64,000 nt of DNA from Effrenium voratum (lineage: Eukaryota; Sar; Dinophyceae; Suessiales; Symbiodiniaceae): NCBI GenBank assembly GCA_963377175.1, contig CAUJNA010003828.1, positions 137,001 through 201,000 on the forward strand, written 5' to 3'. Below, piece by piece: positions 49,526-61,494 of this stretch. The notes under the pieces are model-generated. The model saw only the letters and a program-made list of their open reading frames with translations, ran no database searches and was not told the DNA's origin. Made by a program: the position numbers and the translations under genes. Numbering within the stretch: the first letter of the stretch is position 1; every line of letters begins with the position of its first letter.

Positions 49526-52500
49526 TCATGAGCCGCCCACTTTAAAGTAGGACACAGCCGAACGCTTAAGCCTATCCATGAGGCTCGCCCAATAGCGCGG
49601 GTTCTCCTCTTCTGACCTTGGTAGCTGAAAATCAAATAATTACAGTGGATTCATCGGCTTCTACAATCAGATTGACATAAGACCGGCTGACTTATCCCTC
49701 TTTTGTGCAATCTGCATGAGCGTACACCCTGCTATTTCCCCCTTGCCAAACAAAACCATCAGACTGCCCGTTGCTCTCCGAACCCGTTCATAGCTGCCCA
49801 GCGGCGCAGCAGCTGGCTTCTGGGCGATCACCGCGTGGATGGCTGCTTCATGATCCTTCCACGGCGAATACCCATCAGCCAACATTTGCGCTCGTACCAC
49901 CACCTCCTGCCGAACTTGCTGCAGCTGCAAGATGCGCTCCTGGGCAGGACAAGTCTTCATTTCCGCCTGGGTGAAAGATGCGCTGTCCAGTAGAATAGAA
50001 ATGACACTCGTGCAGAAGAGGGGGGAGACCGCAAACAATGAAAGACAAGCACTACACAGTGACAGTGAGAACATCGAACACGAGGGTGACATGCAACGTT
50101 GCAGTGATGGACAAGCAAACCAACAGCCACCCCAGCAGGCTTGACCTGCCATTCATCATTTGCCGAAGTGCCAATCACAAGTGCGCTCAACACGGGAGGC
50201 TTCAAGCCGTTGCGTCATCAGCAACGGCAGCCACCATGAAGTAACTCAGGCGGCCCATGCCAGGCTAATGCCAGGCAAGCGAAAAGAACTGTCAGTGCCC
50301 GCCAAACCACAAAACACCCGCCAACACCACATATCACGAGTGCTTTAGCGCGCAAGCGACGCAATCTTCATTGGCTTGCACTGTTTGGCTCTGCTGCAAA
50401 ATCGACGCCAAGTGCGAATGGCTGCCGCCTTGGGCGTGGCACTGGTATGCGCCAAACGCGATTGCAAAGCACGAGAGACCTGGGCCTTTGGCAAAGCGAA
50501 CGAAACCTCCCGTCCTGAGGCACTCAACTAGATAAATCACGATAAGTCGCCTGAGCATTCATTCTGCATGTGCGCGCACGCAGAGATTCCTTCACAAGGG
50601 CTTTCTTGGAGGTCCCAAAGATTATTATTCCGACTGTGTCCTAAACCACCCCACCCCGCCCCCCCGCCCCACCCCCTCTCCTTGTAGCCGGGCTTGCGCC
50701 CCTGCTCCTCACTCTGGATCATGAGGTCAATGTAATCGATCTGGGACAGCGGGTCATCTCTGAGGGCAATCTGGCGCAGAAGGTTGACACTCTTCCGCAC
50801 TTCATCCAAGAGCTTGCTCACCCGAAGCTGGAGCGACGCATAGTCTTCCACCATAGCATCCACAAGCTCCTTGTGCGTCAGGGTCGTCTGCTTGGCTTTC
50901 TCATACTTGGCCTTGACTTCGTCTGCCGTCTTGGTCACGGTCTCCTGCGCGACCTCGAAGTGGTACCTCATGTTTTTATGCATCTGCCAGTGGCAGCCTT
51001 TCGGGCACACTTTGCAGGTGCCTGAGGAGTTCATGGCGCAGCAGCTTGCCTTCTGACTGTCATCGGCGAAGGCACAGTTGTAGTGGCACGTAAGGTTGCA
51101 GTTCAAGCAGTTGGTGACGTGCAAGCCAACTGGCAAGGTCTTTGTCACAGTCCTGCTCTGGGTCACAGTGTACGTAAAGTTCTTGTTGGCCGCAATCTCT
51201 GACTCGTGTTTCTTCATGACCTGTGGCTATGTTTTCCCCTCCCAGATCCCAACAGTCAGAGCCCAATGTTGAAGAATCAGTAGAACGAAACAAGAAAAAC
51301 CTCCGACTCCAGCCCAACCTGTATCTCTTGACGCAGCTGGTCAGCCAAATTCATGCCGTTTTGAATTCCAGCATTGATGCATTGGATATGATCCTCGATA
51401 TCCTTGCGATTCTTCAAGACACTCCGGGTGGATTCCAGGGCGTTGGGCGTCAGCTTTGAAATTTCCAGGAAGAAGTGCTTGAAGCTGACACGCCCCATCC
51501 TTAGCTGCACCCAGCACGTGCCTCTGTCTCTGTGCCCACCTCTAAGCCAAGCGGGCGGGCCACAGGAAAAAATCTACTGAACATGGCCCCACGGCCCTCT
51601 CAAATTGATGTTGTTCTGTATGTCCGGCAACTCAACCCTTTGCGGAGAACAAGCGCTGCCTAAGCAACTAGGAAGCTCCACAAGAGCCAAGCATCTCCCA
51701 GAACATCTTGTTGAAAGCCGAATTGGCATCTTCCGCGTCGCTTAGCTCCGCCTGGTCTTCTCGCGAAGAGTTCTCCGCAAAGAGCGCCGAGTTGTTCAGC
51801 TTGAGCAGCTTCCTGTAAGGGATATTTGCTTCCTTGAGAGCGGCGGTCACCTTGGCCTTCCCGGCATCCGCGAAGGTGGCTAAGACCAAAATGTTCTCCG
51901 CAATGTCCTTGCCAAACAGGGACAGCACGCTCTCGTAGACGTAGCTCTGCGAGGGAGTGAGGCGTGGCAGGCTCGATTGGATCACAAAGCCCACCGCGTC
52001 CAGCGCTGGGATACTCTCCTGGAAGAACTCTCGAAGCTGCTCGGTGATCCGCCGGTCTCGCGCGATGCCGCTCGTGTCTCCAAAGCCAGGAGTGTCAACA
52101 AGGACCAGCGTGTAGGGGACGGAGAACTCTGGCCGCCAATGCAAGACGTACGCGGTGACCCACTTGGTCTGACTGTGCGCCTGGTTCTCCTTGGTCCCAG
52201 TCTCGTCAATGAGCAGCAGGCGGAAGTCGTCATCAAAGTTCACGCCCATGATGTGGTTGACCAACGCATTCAGACTTGTTGTCTTGCCAGCTCCTGCGGC
52301 GGCTCAAGCCAATTCGGAGATTCCTCGTCACTACAAGGTATTGTCATGAGGCACTGGCCATCCACAAAGGAGTTCGATTATGAGGACATGTTCACCAGAC
52401 ACCAGCTCGGTTGGTTTCTGCTCCCCAGCTAAAAGTTCAACTTTTAGTGGTTTAATGGAAAACCCATTCGTTGGCAAAAAGTTGTTCAGTCCTAACATCT

Positions 52501-53149
52501 CTTGGCAAAATTCACCAAACAGAAGCATGACACCCAGGCTCCCCCCCGGCATCTCAAGGCCAACCCTGCCTGTGGCACCCAGGAACATGATGGTGCGCAC
52601 AGGCTTGTCAGAGCGGGCACCGAACTCCAGCCGGCGGAGCAGCTTCTTGTCATCTGCAAACGTCTCCTGTCAAATTCTCAAAACGAGGTTTCGATTGCGC
52701 CATCCGTTTCCCAGCAGTATCGTTTTTGGACATGCGTGCAAGTCACTACATGCGCAGAACACCCTAGTGTATGGGCAATGACCGATTCGTGGAGCCCGAC
52801 CATGTCCATCCCAAGTTAGCCATATCAGGTACTTGATCGAACCTCACATACGCAAGCCCTGAAGCCCATCAGAGACCTGTGCTCCAATGAGACACTTAAA
52901 CCGAGTGGGGGAAATTGACTGACCTGACGCCGCAAGAGAATGGAGATGAATGGAGCGAATCCCCGCATCAGCCCCGTCGGGGTCGTCCTGCAGGCACAGG
53001 TTGAAGAGCTTGGGCGGCGTCGAGCGCGTCTCCACCGAAGGCTTCACCACGCCCGCGGCTTGCAACTTGTCCAGCAGGGTCGCCTCCGGCTTGCCATCCA
53101 CCATGCCCAAGGCGCTGCAACCGGCTTCGGTTGGAGCTTGCGACGCCAT
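49526..53149 (-). CDS. AIG1/septin-like P-loop GTPase with Cys-rich region, seven exons
   Basis: Exons in transcript order: 53149-52924, 52653-52570, 52293-51677, 51504-51319, 51220-50681, 49966-49728, 49616-49526. They total 1983 nt, 661 codons with a TGA stop, and stay open throughout. The G1 motif GATGAGKTT is formed across intron 2; G3 is DTPGFGDT; the G4 position reads ATFADAGK, where classical GTPases have NKxD. After the G domain comes a helical stretch (LKNRKDIEDHIQCINAG), then a Cys/His-rich block (NCLNCNLTCHYNC, later CKVCPKGCHW) that could bind zinc, then coiled coil. The C-terminus is short and ends KVGGS. The start ATG at 53149 opens MASQAPTEAG; no other start competes. Donors are GT, GC, GC, GT, GA, GT; acceptors are all AG. 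From memory, the same order of G domain plus Cys-rich block occurs in uncharacterised GTPases of fish and protists; cellular role unknown. The exon 3/4 junction is the least certain, since the donor lacks an AG before it. Confidence 0.85.
52294..52569 (-). other. GC-AG intron inside the GTPase P-loop, carrying a family-C repeat
   Basis: Exon 2 ends GCCACAG and the intron begins GCAGGG; the intron ends CCGCAG and exon 3 begins GAGCTGGC. Joining them restores the codons for GATGAGKTT, so the GC donor is well supported by protein logic. Positions 52426-52512 match a repeat also seen near 5329-5425 and 27037-27115 (shared words TTTAGTGGTTTAAT and GTTGGCAAAAAGTT). The repeat does not reach either splice site. 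Confidence 0.8.
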
Positions 53150-53847
53150 GAGCAGGGTTGAAGAATGCTGGAGAGTCGAACCTTCGTCTCAGCCTGAGCC
53201 TCACTCAAGGTGGAGTTTCAATAGAATCAAAGAAGCAGGTTGACCTTGAGCCCCGTTTCGGGAAACGCCTGATTCACACAATTTGGAAACGCCCGCCTGG
53301 CTTAAGCCCCGCCCCACAAAAAGAAACGAAGCAACAAGAAACCATAGCCTTTTGAAAAATTGAATCGATGGCCCCCTCTATTTTTTTAAGCAAACCGACC
53401 AAAAAAGGAGACCTATGCAAGAAACACGTTTTCTGCAAACCCAAAGAGCCATCCCTCCCTCCCCTCAGGCTGCTGCCATCCAGCATCACACCTAAAGGCC
53501 TGAGCGCGAGCGTGGAGCCCCATAAACCCGGGCCAGTTTTCAGATCCCCAAAAAGTGACTCTAACTTTCAGCGGAAATGGAAAGCTAAAAAGCTAAGGGG
53601 ATGGCTGGGAGCCACCAAGAAACCAAGGGTTTGAATCTTGACTAGCATCATGGTTCCTCCCACTTGCGAGCGCATGACATGTGTTGACTCTTTTCAATAC
53701 AACATCGATACGAAGCTCGAGCTGCAGCAAAACCTTCTGTGAGAGGAGTCACAAATTGCGCCTACTCACTTGCGAGGGCAAGGCTTTGGGATGTTGCGGA
53801 GCTATCTTATAGTGCAGAATGGTATGGTTGGCCATCGACCGATCGTC

Positions 53848-54376
53848 TCATGATATCCATCGAAAAGATAGGAAAGTTATTCCTGATCCAATAGATGACA
53901 GGTAATTCCAGGAATGAAAATCATCTGGAAAGGATGGGAATCTTCTTGGCATAACATGAAATCCTAAGAAATGCATTGGGGAAAAGGTAAGAAGAATAGC
54001 AATACATATCAAATTACAATGATAAAGAGAGAGTGTACATGAGGATGAAAGTAATAAATGCTTAGTACCAACAATGTTTTCTCCATTGGATATTATTCCA
54101 GAGACGATAGCAATTATAGCTCCTAAAGAAAGAACAACATGAACATGTGCTACAACATAATATGTATCATGTAATCCTAGATCCACTGCAGCATTTCCTA
54201 GAATTATTCCTGTTGACCCACCTATAGTAAACATTAATAAAAAGACAAGAAAGAAGAAGCCGGAAGAGTAATTCTAAGGTGTAATAAAAAATGGATTGAA
54301 GAGATATGTAAAAAGCAAATTAAATATGTTTGTTCCAGTTGGAAAATATATTAAGATTATAACTCCTATCTTCTAA
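53848..54376 (-). pseudogene. cox1: Mitochondrial cox1 fragment in nuclear DNA (NUMT)
   Basis: The minus-strand frame reads FPTGTNIFN, then [20 protein letters not shown], then [18 protein letters not shown], and later [13 protein letters not shown] and [13 protein letters not shown]. These are the order and spacing of cytochrome c oxidase subunit I transmembrane segments 8-11, including the HDTYYVVAH helix that contributes copper B and haem contacts. An in-frame TAG at 54276-54274 interrupts FFITP / NYSSGFFF. The fragment starts and stops abruptly, is AT-rich against GC-balanced neighbours, and lies between nuclear genes, so a nuclear insertion of mtDNA is the best reading. Dinoflagellate mitochondrial transcripts are edited, so the TAG could be an unedited codon rather than decay. 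An assembly chimera with a mitochondrial contig is the alternative. Confidence 0.85.
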
Positions 54377-54646
54377 CAATAATCATGAATTGTTGCTCCT
54401 TACACCATCCTATCTCATCATCCTTGCTTACCAACACGCAAATAAGTTAAACCACCTGTCGCGTGGCCGTACAAACACGGAACCCATGTCCGCTAAACTT
54501 GGCGTCCCTGCCTTACCGCCCCAGGCTCTGCTTCCAAAGCAGACCTCGCTAACGTGTGCCGACGGAAAACGCGGATCGTGGTCCTTTGGACCTTTGGACA
54601 AATCCTGGTCTTTCAGTGTTGCATGGATCCCTCGCGGAAGTTAAAC

Positions 54647-54753
54647 CTTACCCCTGAAAACTCGCAGCAACCTGGGGAAGTGTTCATCTTTTACAGACAT
54701 ATAGCCCATGTTACCCCCAAAAAGTTGAACAGTTGTGTTTTCAAGAGGTAAGT
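54647..54753. mobile_element. Family-K MITE, copy 2
   Basis: 107 bp, about 85% identical to copy 1 by eye, with TAAAC on both sides (54642-54646 / 54754-54758). It lies just right of the cox1 fragment. Confidence 0.8.
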
Positions 54754-56580
54754 AAACTTTTAGTGCTTTAAACTCAAAATGTCCACAAGTCCAGGGGTAG
54801 GGCGGAAAAGAGAAAAATCGCCCTTCTCGGGGACACCAACCTTTGAATCTAGGTTGATTAACCAGGGGTCAATCGTCACAAGAGGCACGTCATTCATGTA
54901 CATCTTGACATAAGTTGGTGGCTACCTCTTACTTGCCAAGTGTCCGGCAGTGGACGCCATGTCTCTTGGTGTTCCAAGATTTTGCATCAAGCAACTCTTA
55001 GTACGAAGCAGGGGCAGAGCCTTCCGCCTCTGACGGAATGTCAAACCAATGCAAGTTTACGGATCAGCTGGGCATTTGATCCAATGCTGACGCCGAGCTC
55101 GGCCAGGGTCAAAGGGAAACGTGGGTTTGTCTCAAACTGGGGGAAACGAAGCTCTGAGGCTTCAGTTTGAAACCAGAATCCGCGAAAAACGCCCGATTGG
55201 TGGCCTACCATTCAAATAGAGTTTCATCCGTGCCATGTGCGATTTGCGGATGTCCTTCACTGGGGGGAAAGAAACAGCAAAGGCGCTCTCCGCCTCTGCT
55301 TCAGAAGGAGCCATCTGGGGGTTCTGATCCTCTCTTTCCTGACGAAACCAAATCTAGGGCCACATGAGTCCACAATCAAAACCGATCGGTATCAAAATGG
55401 TCTACCCAAATCCACGTTGTTTAGTCGGGGAAGGGACGTAGTTTTGGTTGGGACTGACTGCCCGTTACCTTCATCTACCCGAGTCTTGAGCAAGTGGCTG
55501 ACATGACTTTCAGAGCCCATGAGGCCAATGTTTATGGCTGTTCCTCAAACATAGGGAACAGCCTATTCTAAGACAACAAAATCTGTGGTTCACTGGGTCC
55601 GCAGAAATCTTGATCCACACTCAGCATTGCTTGGCGAGTCATGATCCATGCGATGGATCATGTGCAAGTCCCAATCTCGGAAAACCGGCCAAAAGATCTG
55701 GTCGGCCATATAGAACAAGTCATAGAAGAGCCCTGGCCGAATGAATTTCGCGCTTGGATTCTGATCTTATGGCTCGCACCGTCAGCAGGGCCTGAAACAA
55801 ACGAAGCTGGTCAAATCAATCAGCGTGTGAGACACATCTAAACCGCATGCAGTTGCTTAGTTCGAAATCACACGCGCAAAATCTGACCTTTCATACATCA
55901 GCTCAATGTCTTTGCTCGTGGGATGCCGCCTTTGAAGAAACAAACGCGCACCTCAACATGCACCTGCAGAGTCACATCAAAGCTGCATCAGGTCGGTTCA
56001 AGCCGTTTAAATGCCAAGCGGCTTGAGACACATCAACTGGAGCACATGCTGTCCTTGATCAATATACAAGCTTCTAGTCCGTCGCCCAAAACGTGCAAGC
56101 TCCGGACAGGAAGGCGCGACTCTTCCAATGAGATTCCGCCCAAAAGTTGAGCTTCCCTTTGGCGTGATCTGTCAAAAGGTGTCGCTCAATGTGCCCAATG
56201 CTCCCAAATGTCAACAGCAAGATATACAGACATGCGCATTGCCTGCAGCTTGCACATGCCATGGTTCCTAGTGTTAGTTGAACCGTGGAACATCTGAGCC
56301 CAGTGTGGCACTGAAATGTCATTCAAGCCCGAGGAACAATGACAATCATCGATACTCGCTCTGCAAAACGAGCCGCCCTAGTCAGAATGGACGCAGAATG
56401 CGCAACTCGCTGAAGCAAACATGCCAAGCCCAATCCAAAAGCCACGAGCGCCCAGAGGCTGACGGATACACCCCGCCTTGACCACATTCGCCGCCCACGT
56501 GGTAGCAGTGGAAACACCATCTGTCTGTGCCTGGGCTTGAGGGCTTGAGGCGCCCAATATCCAACACCTTCCCTCAAACA

Positions 56581-56706
56581 CAGGGCTGTGGGGAATGGAA
56601 TCCACTTCTGTGATACAACGGAATCCCAAAAACTACTTTGTTCATATAACGGGGGATTCCCTTGTATCACAGAAGTGGGGAGAAACCCCTTGATCCCACA
56701 ACCCTG
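56581..56706. mobile_element. Family-G inverted-repeat element
   Basis: Inner inverted repeats CACTTCTGTGATACAA ... TTGTATCACAGAAGTG inside outer CAGGG.TGTGGG ends. Copies at 9230-9352 and 41083-41222; half copies at 3160-3215 and 36408-36424. Confidence 0.75.
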
Positions 56707-57474
56707 CTCAAACACGCCCTGATTTCGAGCAAAACATTTAAAGTATAAAAATACCTCAGCCTGTCTTGATTGGCACATCCGAGGGATGAACGTACTGGAA
56801 ATTCTGGCTGCTACAAGTGGGTATGAGTCACAATTAAACCACCAGGATAATATGGACCGCAGGCTTTAGTCCCTTTTTGTATTTACCAGGGTTCCATTTT
56901 GGGTACCTATGTTTGACCCACAGCCAAGTAACGTGCCTATCATTTGCCTCCGTTGCTAAAGCTTCCTGGAAACAAAAAATATATATTCCCAGTAATGATA
57001 AATTCCCTAAAAAAACTAACAGGGGAAAATAACAAATATTCAAAAGCAAATGGAAGTCTATCTATCTCGGACGAAACGGAGCGGTCTTAACGTAGCTTGC
57101 AAGTTGTACCGGTGTTTCGTTTGTGGGACATTTGACTTAACGCCCCTGTCCACTATGTTGATAGGAACTGCTGTGCAAGGCTGCTGTGCACGACTTTCAA
57201 ACCGCGCGACATGTGTCCTCTGATGTCATGCACTGTTGTGGACGTTTCACCGGCTAAAGAATGTCTCAGTCAAAACATTTGCTGAGAAGTCCCAACTACA
57301 CTGCAATGAGCTTGGAGCTAGCACAACCGTGTTGATTTGTTGAAGGATATCCGAGCTCAATTCAACTGTTGGATTTTTGCAGCACTGCTTCACTGGAATC
57401 AAGTCGGGTTCGCCAAAGCTTGCTCAGTCAGGTTCACCCCAAAAGCTCGAAGCAACCAACTGAGCTCATCAATT

Positions 57475-57598
57475 CTGTGGATGGATGAAATCCGTTCGCA
57501 CCACTTTGAAACCATGGGACACCGTTGTTTGTTGGTATTTACAGGGGAATCATCATTCCAGGGTTTCTTAGGTGGTGCCGGATTTCGTCCATCCACAG
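57475..57598. mobile_element. Family-F inverted-repeat element
   Basis: 124 bp, ends CTGTGGATGGATGAAATCC ... GGATTTCGTCCATCCACAG. Related copies at about 6303-6430, 8312-8450 and 29625-29765 have diverged interiors. Confidence 0.75.
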
Positions 57599-58260
57599 TA
57601 TGAAAACAGTGCCCATTGCTGTGACAACGGTTGAGGCTAATTGGCACCATGTTTGGCACCAATATGGCACCATGTCGAGATTCATTGGCACCATGTTGCC
57701 AATCTTTTCTGGTTCTGGTTTTCAGACCACTTGTGACAGTTTGACAAAATCCTCCCAAATGTTGCTGATGAACTCATGAGTTTCATGAGCCAAAGCTGCT
57801 GCCGGCTGTGCTACATTCCAAGTATCTGCAAACCTTCTGGGCGACTTCAGGTTTCGAATCCCATCTAAGCCATTCACTTCAAGCAAGCCTGTCGTGTTCG
57901 CGAACATTCTGCCCCCAGAATCTTTGCCCCAGAACAAGCTGATTACCATTTGGTCCCCTGCCAAAGTTCAGATGCCATCTAAGTCTCACGCATCAAACTC
58001 GGTAGAATACATTCACTCAAATATGACGCGCAGGCCAAAAGCAATCAATCCCCCGTGTTGCCGCATGTCGAGCCCATGCTGGGATGGGGTGCCCAGTTTC
58101 TCAAGGCTCCGATCTCAGTTCAGCAAGGAACCACAAGGGATTGTTTATGGGGGTCATTCCAATTCTCATTCCCTGCCAACCAGAAAGCAAAACAATGCAA
58201 TATTCTGGAGAGAGCCGGCTACTGGGGAATATGGTTCGTTGAAACATGGATAGATACTAG

Positions 58261-58500
58261 GATGCGTTTTTTGCGAGGTTTTGCTGTGGCCCCCTGGGTT
58301 CCCCTTTTTGTTGTTTCTGTTTTGCTTGTTGGGTCCCTTTGTGCGTTAAGCAGCCTAGAGCCTTGGGAGTTGGTACCCTTGGAGCTGTTTTCGGCACGAC
58401 AGGACCAGCTCGCAGGTCCAGCCGGCGGCTCGGCTCCGCGCCATCGAGGCAGCCCCAAGGGCCGAAGCCATTCAAGTTCCAGCCCAAGTCGTCGTCGAAG
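58261..58500 (+). CDS. Possible first exon of a membrane or secreted protein
   Basis: ATG near 58261 opens MRFLRGFAVAPWVPLFVVSV, continuing LLVGSLCALSSLEPWELVPL: a positive start followed by a hydrophobic run of about 20 residues, as in a signal peptide or type II anchor. An AG|GT site follows GACCAGCTCGCAG near 58410. After that the frame turns Ser/Arg/Pro-rich (SHSSSSPSRRRSWRSEEK). The minus strand is also open here. Downstream exons were not found. Confidence 0.35.
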
Positions 58501-58799
58501 CTGGAGGTCTGAAGAAAAACCCCCCGAAAACCCAGCTGCCCCGATGGATTTTCTTTTGGGGTCCCTCAGTCCAATCCCGACCCCGACCCCCGAGTTCTGG
58601 CTACAAAAAACCGAACACCCGCTGCCCCGAAGGTTTTTTTCTGGGCTTTTTTTTGGGTCAAAACCCCTACCCTCCCCCCCCCCCCCCGAAAAAGCCCCGT
58701 TAACACAGGGTTTGAACCAAAAAAAAGGGTATCCGGGGTTTGAACCACACCCCCCACAAAACAGCAATAGCAGCCAGCTGCCATTCGAGTTTTAGCTCT

Positions 58800-61494
58800 T
58801 CCTTTTGCAGTTGGTACGGTATGGCTTTGGCAGAGCAAGAACTCCATGCAATTCTAGACCAGGTTGCCAGATCTTCCTCCCACCTCAACCCCTAAAATGG
58901 CTTCAGTTTGCTTTTGGAAAAACCTTTAAAACCACGAACAAGGGGTAACTTCCTTGAAAGACACCACCCATATCTTCGTCGCACCGTGATCCAAACGTGC
59001 CCTCAACTGCAACTCAATCCTTGGGAAGCCGAAGGCGTGTCCTGACAGACCACCAAAGCAAGAGGCAACACCAAAAAAACAGATAAACAAACAAACAAAA
59101 CTAACAAACTAACAAACAAACAAATTCATAACGTAATACACATGTAAACAATCAAAACAAAGAAATGAACAAGTACACCACAAACAATAACATGAATCAA
59201 CAAATAAATGTTACCAACGCCGAGGCAAAAAGCGACTGAACAGCTCAACAACCAACAAGCAAGAAGAAACAACGCAAGAAAAACGGAAATAAATAGCGAA
59301 ATAAAGAAATACACGAAGAAATAAAGAAAGACAAAAAAAAGGAAAAAAAAACATAACGACAGAAATAAACGAAGAAAGGGAAGCATGCACAAACAAATAT
59401 ATGCTCAAAAAAACACATAAATGAACACATACAGTGATACGCAACGAAATACCCATTAATACATACATCAATACAGAACACATGTGTATATGTATGTATC
59501 TATATATATATATATATGCATACTATGTGCACAACACCACATGAACGTAACAAGAAAGACAAGAACGTACCAGAAGAGAAAAAACAAACATTTGATAATG
59601 AAACAACGCATAAAACAAATACTGGAGTCGCCAAACGCCACAAACAAAGGGCCAACGAAAACGGAAACAACTCCCGAAATGACTCACACAGCCCTCCATC
59701 AACAAAACAGCCAGAGCACAAATACCCAAACAATAAAGTTCACAGCCAAATCCTGAAGCCTACCACCTCTCTTACCCAACAAGATCCCACATCTTGCAGC
59801 CCAAACCTCAGGTGCCCCGAAACGGGACCTGGACAAAAAATGGTGATCACCTTTTGGGGCCATGACGAAAAATGGGAACCAAAAGGTCATTTCAGGTCGA
59901 TTCGCTGAAGTGAGACACGGATCGATCCCTTCCGTGTCTATCGACTCGGCGACTCGTCCCGCCAGAAGGAAGCGTTGCACCGCGCGCAGCAAGGGCGCGT
60001 GGGGGCGCAGTGCAAAGAAGGCGATGGTCAGGGCCCTACACGTAGCGTGTGTGTAAAGAGATGTATGGGAACCCCCCTCCACCCCACAATGGTTTCCCTG
60101 TACAACCAACCAAGGGTAGCAATCTCCTATCTCCTAGTTCGAGGGGTGAATTTCCTTTTGGTTTCCCTTGGAACCAAGCCCAATGGCTGGCTTTCGCTGT
60201 GGGGTGTCTCTCTTGGAGTTGATACGTGCCCTTGTTCTGTGACAATGGAGAAGACAGGGCTTGTTCTTTTCTCTGTTATTTTTTGCGGGGGTGAGTTTAA
60301 AGGGAAGAACGGGAAAATGTTGGCATCACAGGCCTGGGACCACTTAAGCAGTCTCCTGGTTTCCTAGAGGCCCAGGGTCTGGAAAATTTGCCCAACCCCA
60401 AAAAAGGAACTCACGAGGGTGTTCAAAGCCACGGGAAATGAATGACAGGCTCTCTGACAACCTTCACCTGGGTTCACGTGCCACCTTCCGAACATTGATT
60501 GCTTCTTACTGGGGGGATGCTGCCTGTGATATCCCACGGTGTTGCATGCGACCTTCTTGGCAGAAATTGTAAGCTCCCTTTTTCCTCCCATGCGCCAGGC
60601 TCAGAAAGTTGAGTGATAACCTTTCCAAGGCAGGGGCCGGCCTATTCTAACCAATGTCTCTTTCGCGTTGCAAACATTGACCGCAAGTCAAAGCAACAAC
60701 AACATCTCGTTGACCTGCAAAGTTCAAAGTGCCTGTCAAGGGAAGCCTTGGAGCGCTGCCGAATCTCAGTCGTGTACCCCGCTTTGCATATTTTGGGCAG
60801 CTTCCGCTAATGTCAGCGAAGCCAAGTTCATTTCATGAGAAGGGACTAGTCTTCGGTTCTCATCCTCGTGTCACCCGTTGCCTGAGCCCAGAGTCCATTT
60901 TGATATGTTTCATCCGTTTGTGCACCTGCGCAATGAGGTTCAAGGAGTTTCCCCACGGGGCGCTTGAACTCAAAAAATCCTTGCATTCTAAACGAGGGCT
61001 GGAATCAAGTGCTTTAGGCAAAGAGGTTGTTTGCGTAATGTCATGTAAATGTATCTGTATATGTATATATGTGTATATACATATACGTATATTTACATAC
61101 CTGTATAATCCCTTCTCCCTCACACTAAACGTACCCCTAATACCAAAAAACAGCTTTTGAACATCCAAAATCCGAGAATACTACCTTTAGAAGTCACAGC
61201 GCAGTCTGCCGCGCTTCTCAACTCTTTTTACCCCGAGACCGTGAGAGTGGCAAAAATCCAACAACTGGGGCGGGCAGAGCAGTGAACACAGCCTTCAGGC
61301 TGTGTCAGCTTCCTGCCGGCACCAATCGGATTAGGGGTATGTGCATACCCCACATCCCGCGTGAGTCTGCGATAAACTGGAACTCGGTCTCGTGAAATCC
61401 GTGTTAAAAGAAAAATCAATATCGCGGTGGGGAAGTAACCCCGTGCAACGAACACCAGCCCAGATTTTCTGGGTTGGCAGGGAAAACCCCGGCC
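58800..61494. other. Mostly non-coding; one possible minus exon
   Basis: Begins with the A-rich tract. A minus frame near 59900-60030 (TIAFFALRPHAPLLRAVQRF) is protein-like but unsupported. TA/TG run at 61045-61100. Confidence 0.35.
59040..59480. repeat. A-rich AAAC/GAAAT tract
   Basis: About 440 bp of ACAAACAAAC, GAAATAAA and similar units ending in a short TA run near 59500. No gene seen. Confidence 0.8.

Larger units (their letters stand above)
54759..58260. other. No convincing gene
   Basis: Contains family-G (56581), family-D (56957) and family-F (57475) elements. Several short frames are open on both strands but none shows splice logic or a family. Confidence 0.4.

Noticed and set aside
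58055..58795. A single 246-codon plus-strand gene
   Set aside because: Only the part after the ATG near 58261 reads like protein. The start lacks support and the end passes through C-runs and Phe/Pro-rich repeats.
59126..59483. Minus frames of 78-90 codons resembling membrane proteins
   Set aside because: Same cause: complement of an A-rich simple-sequence tract.
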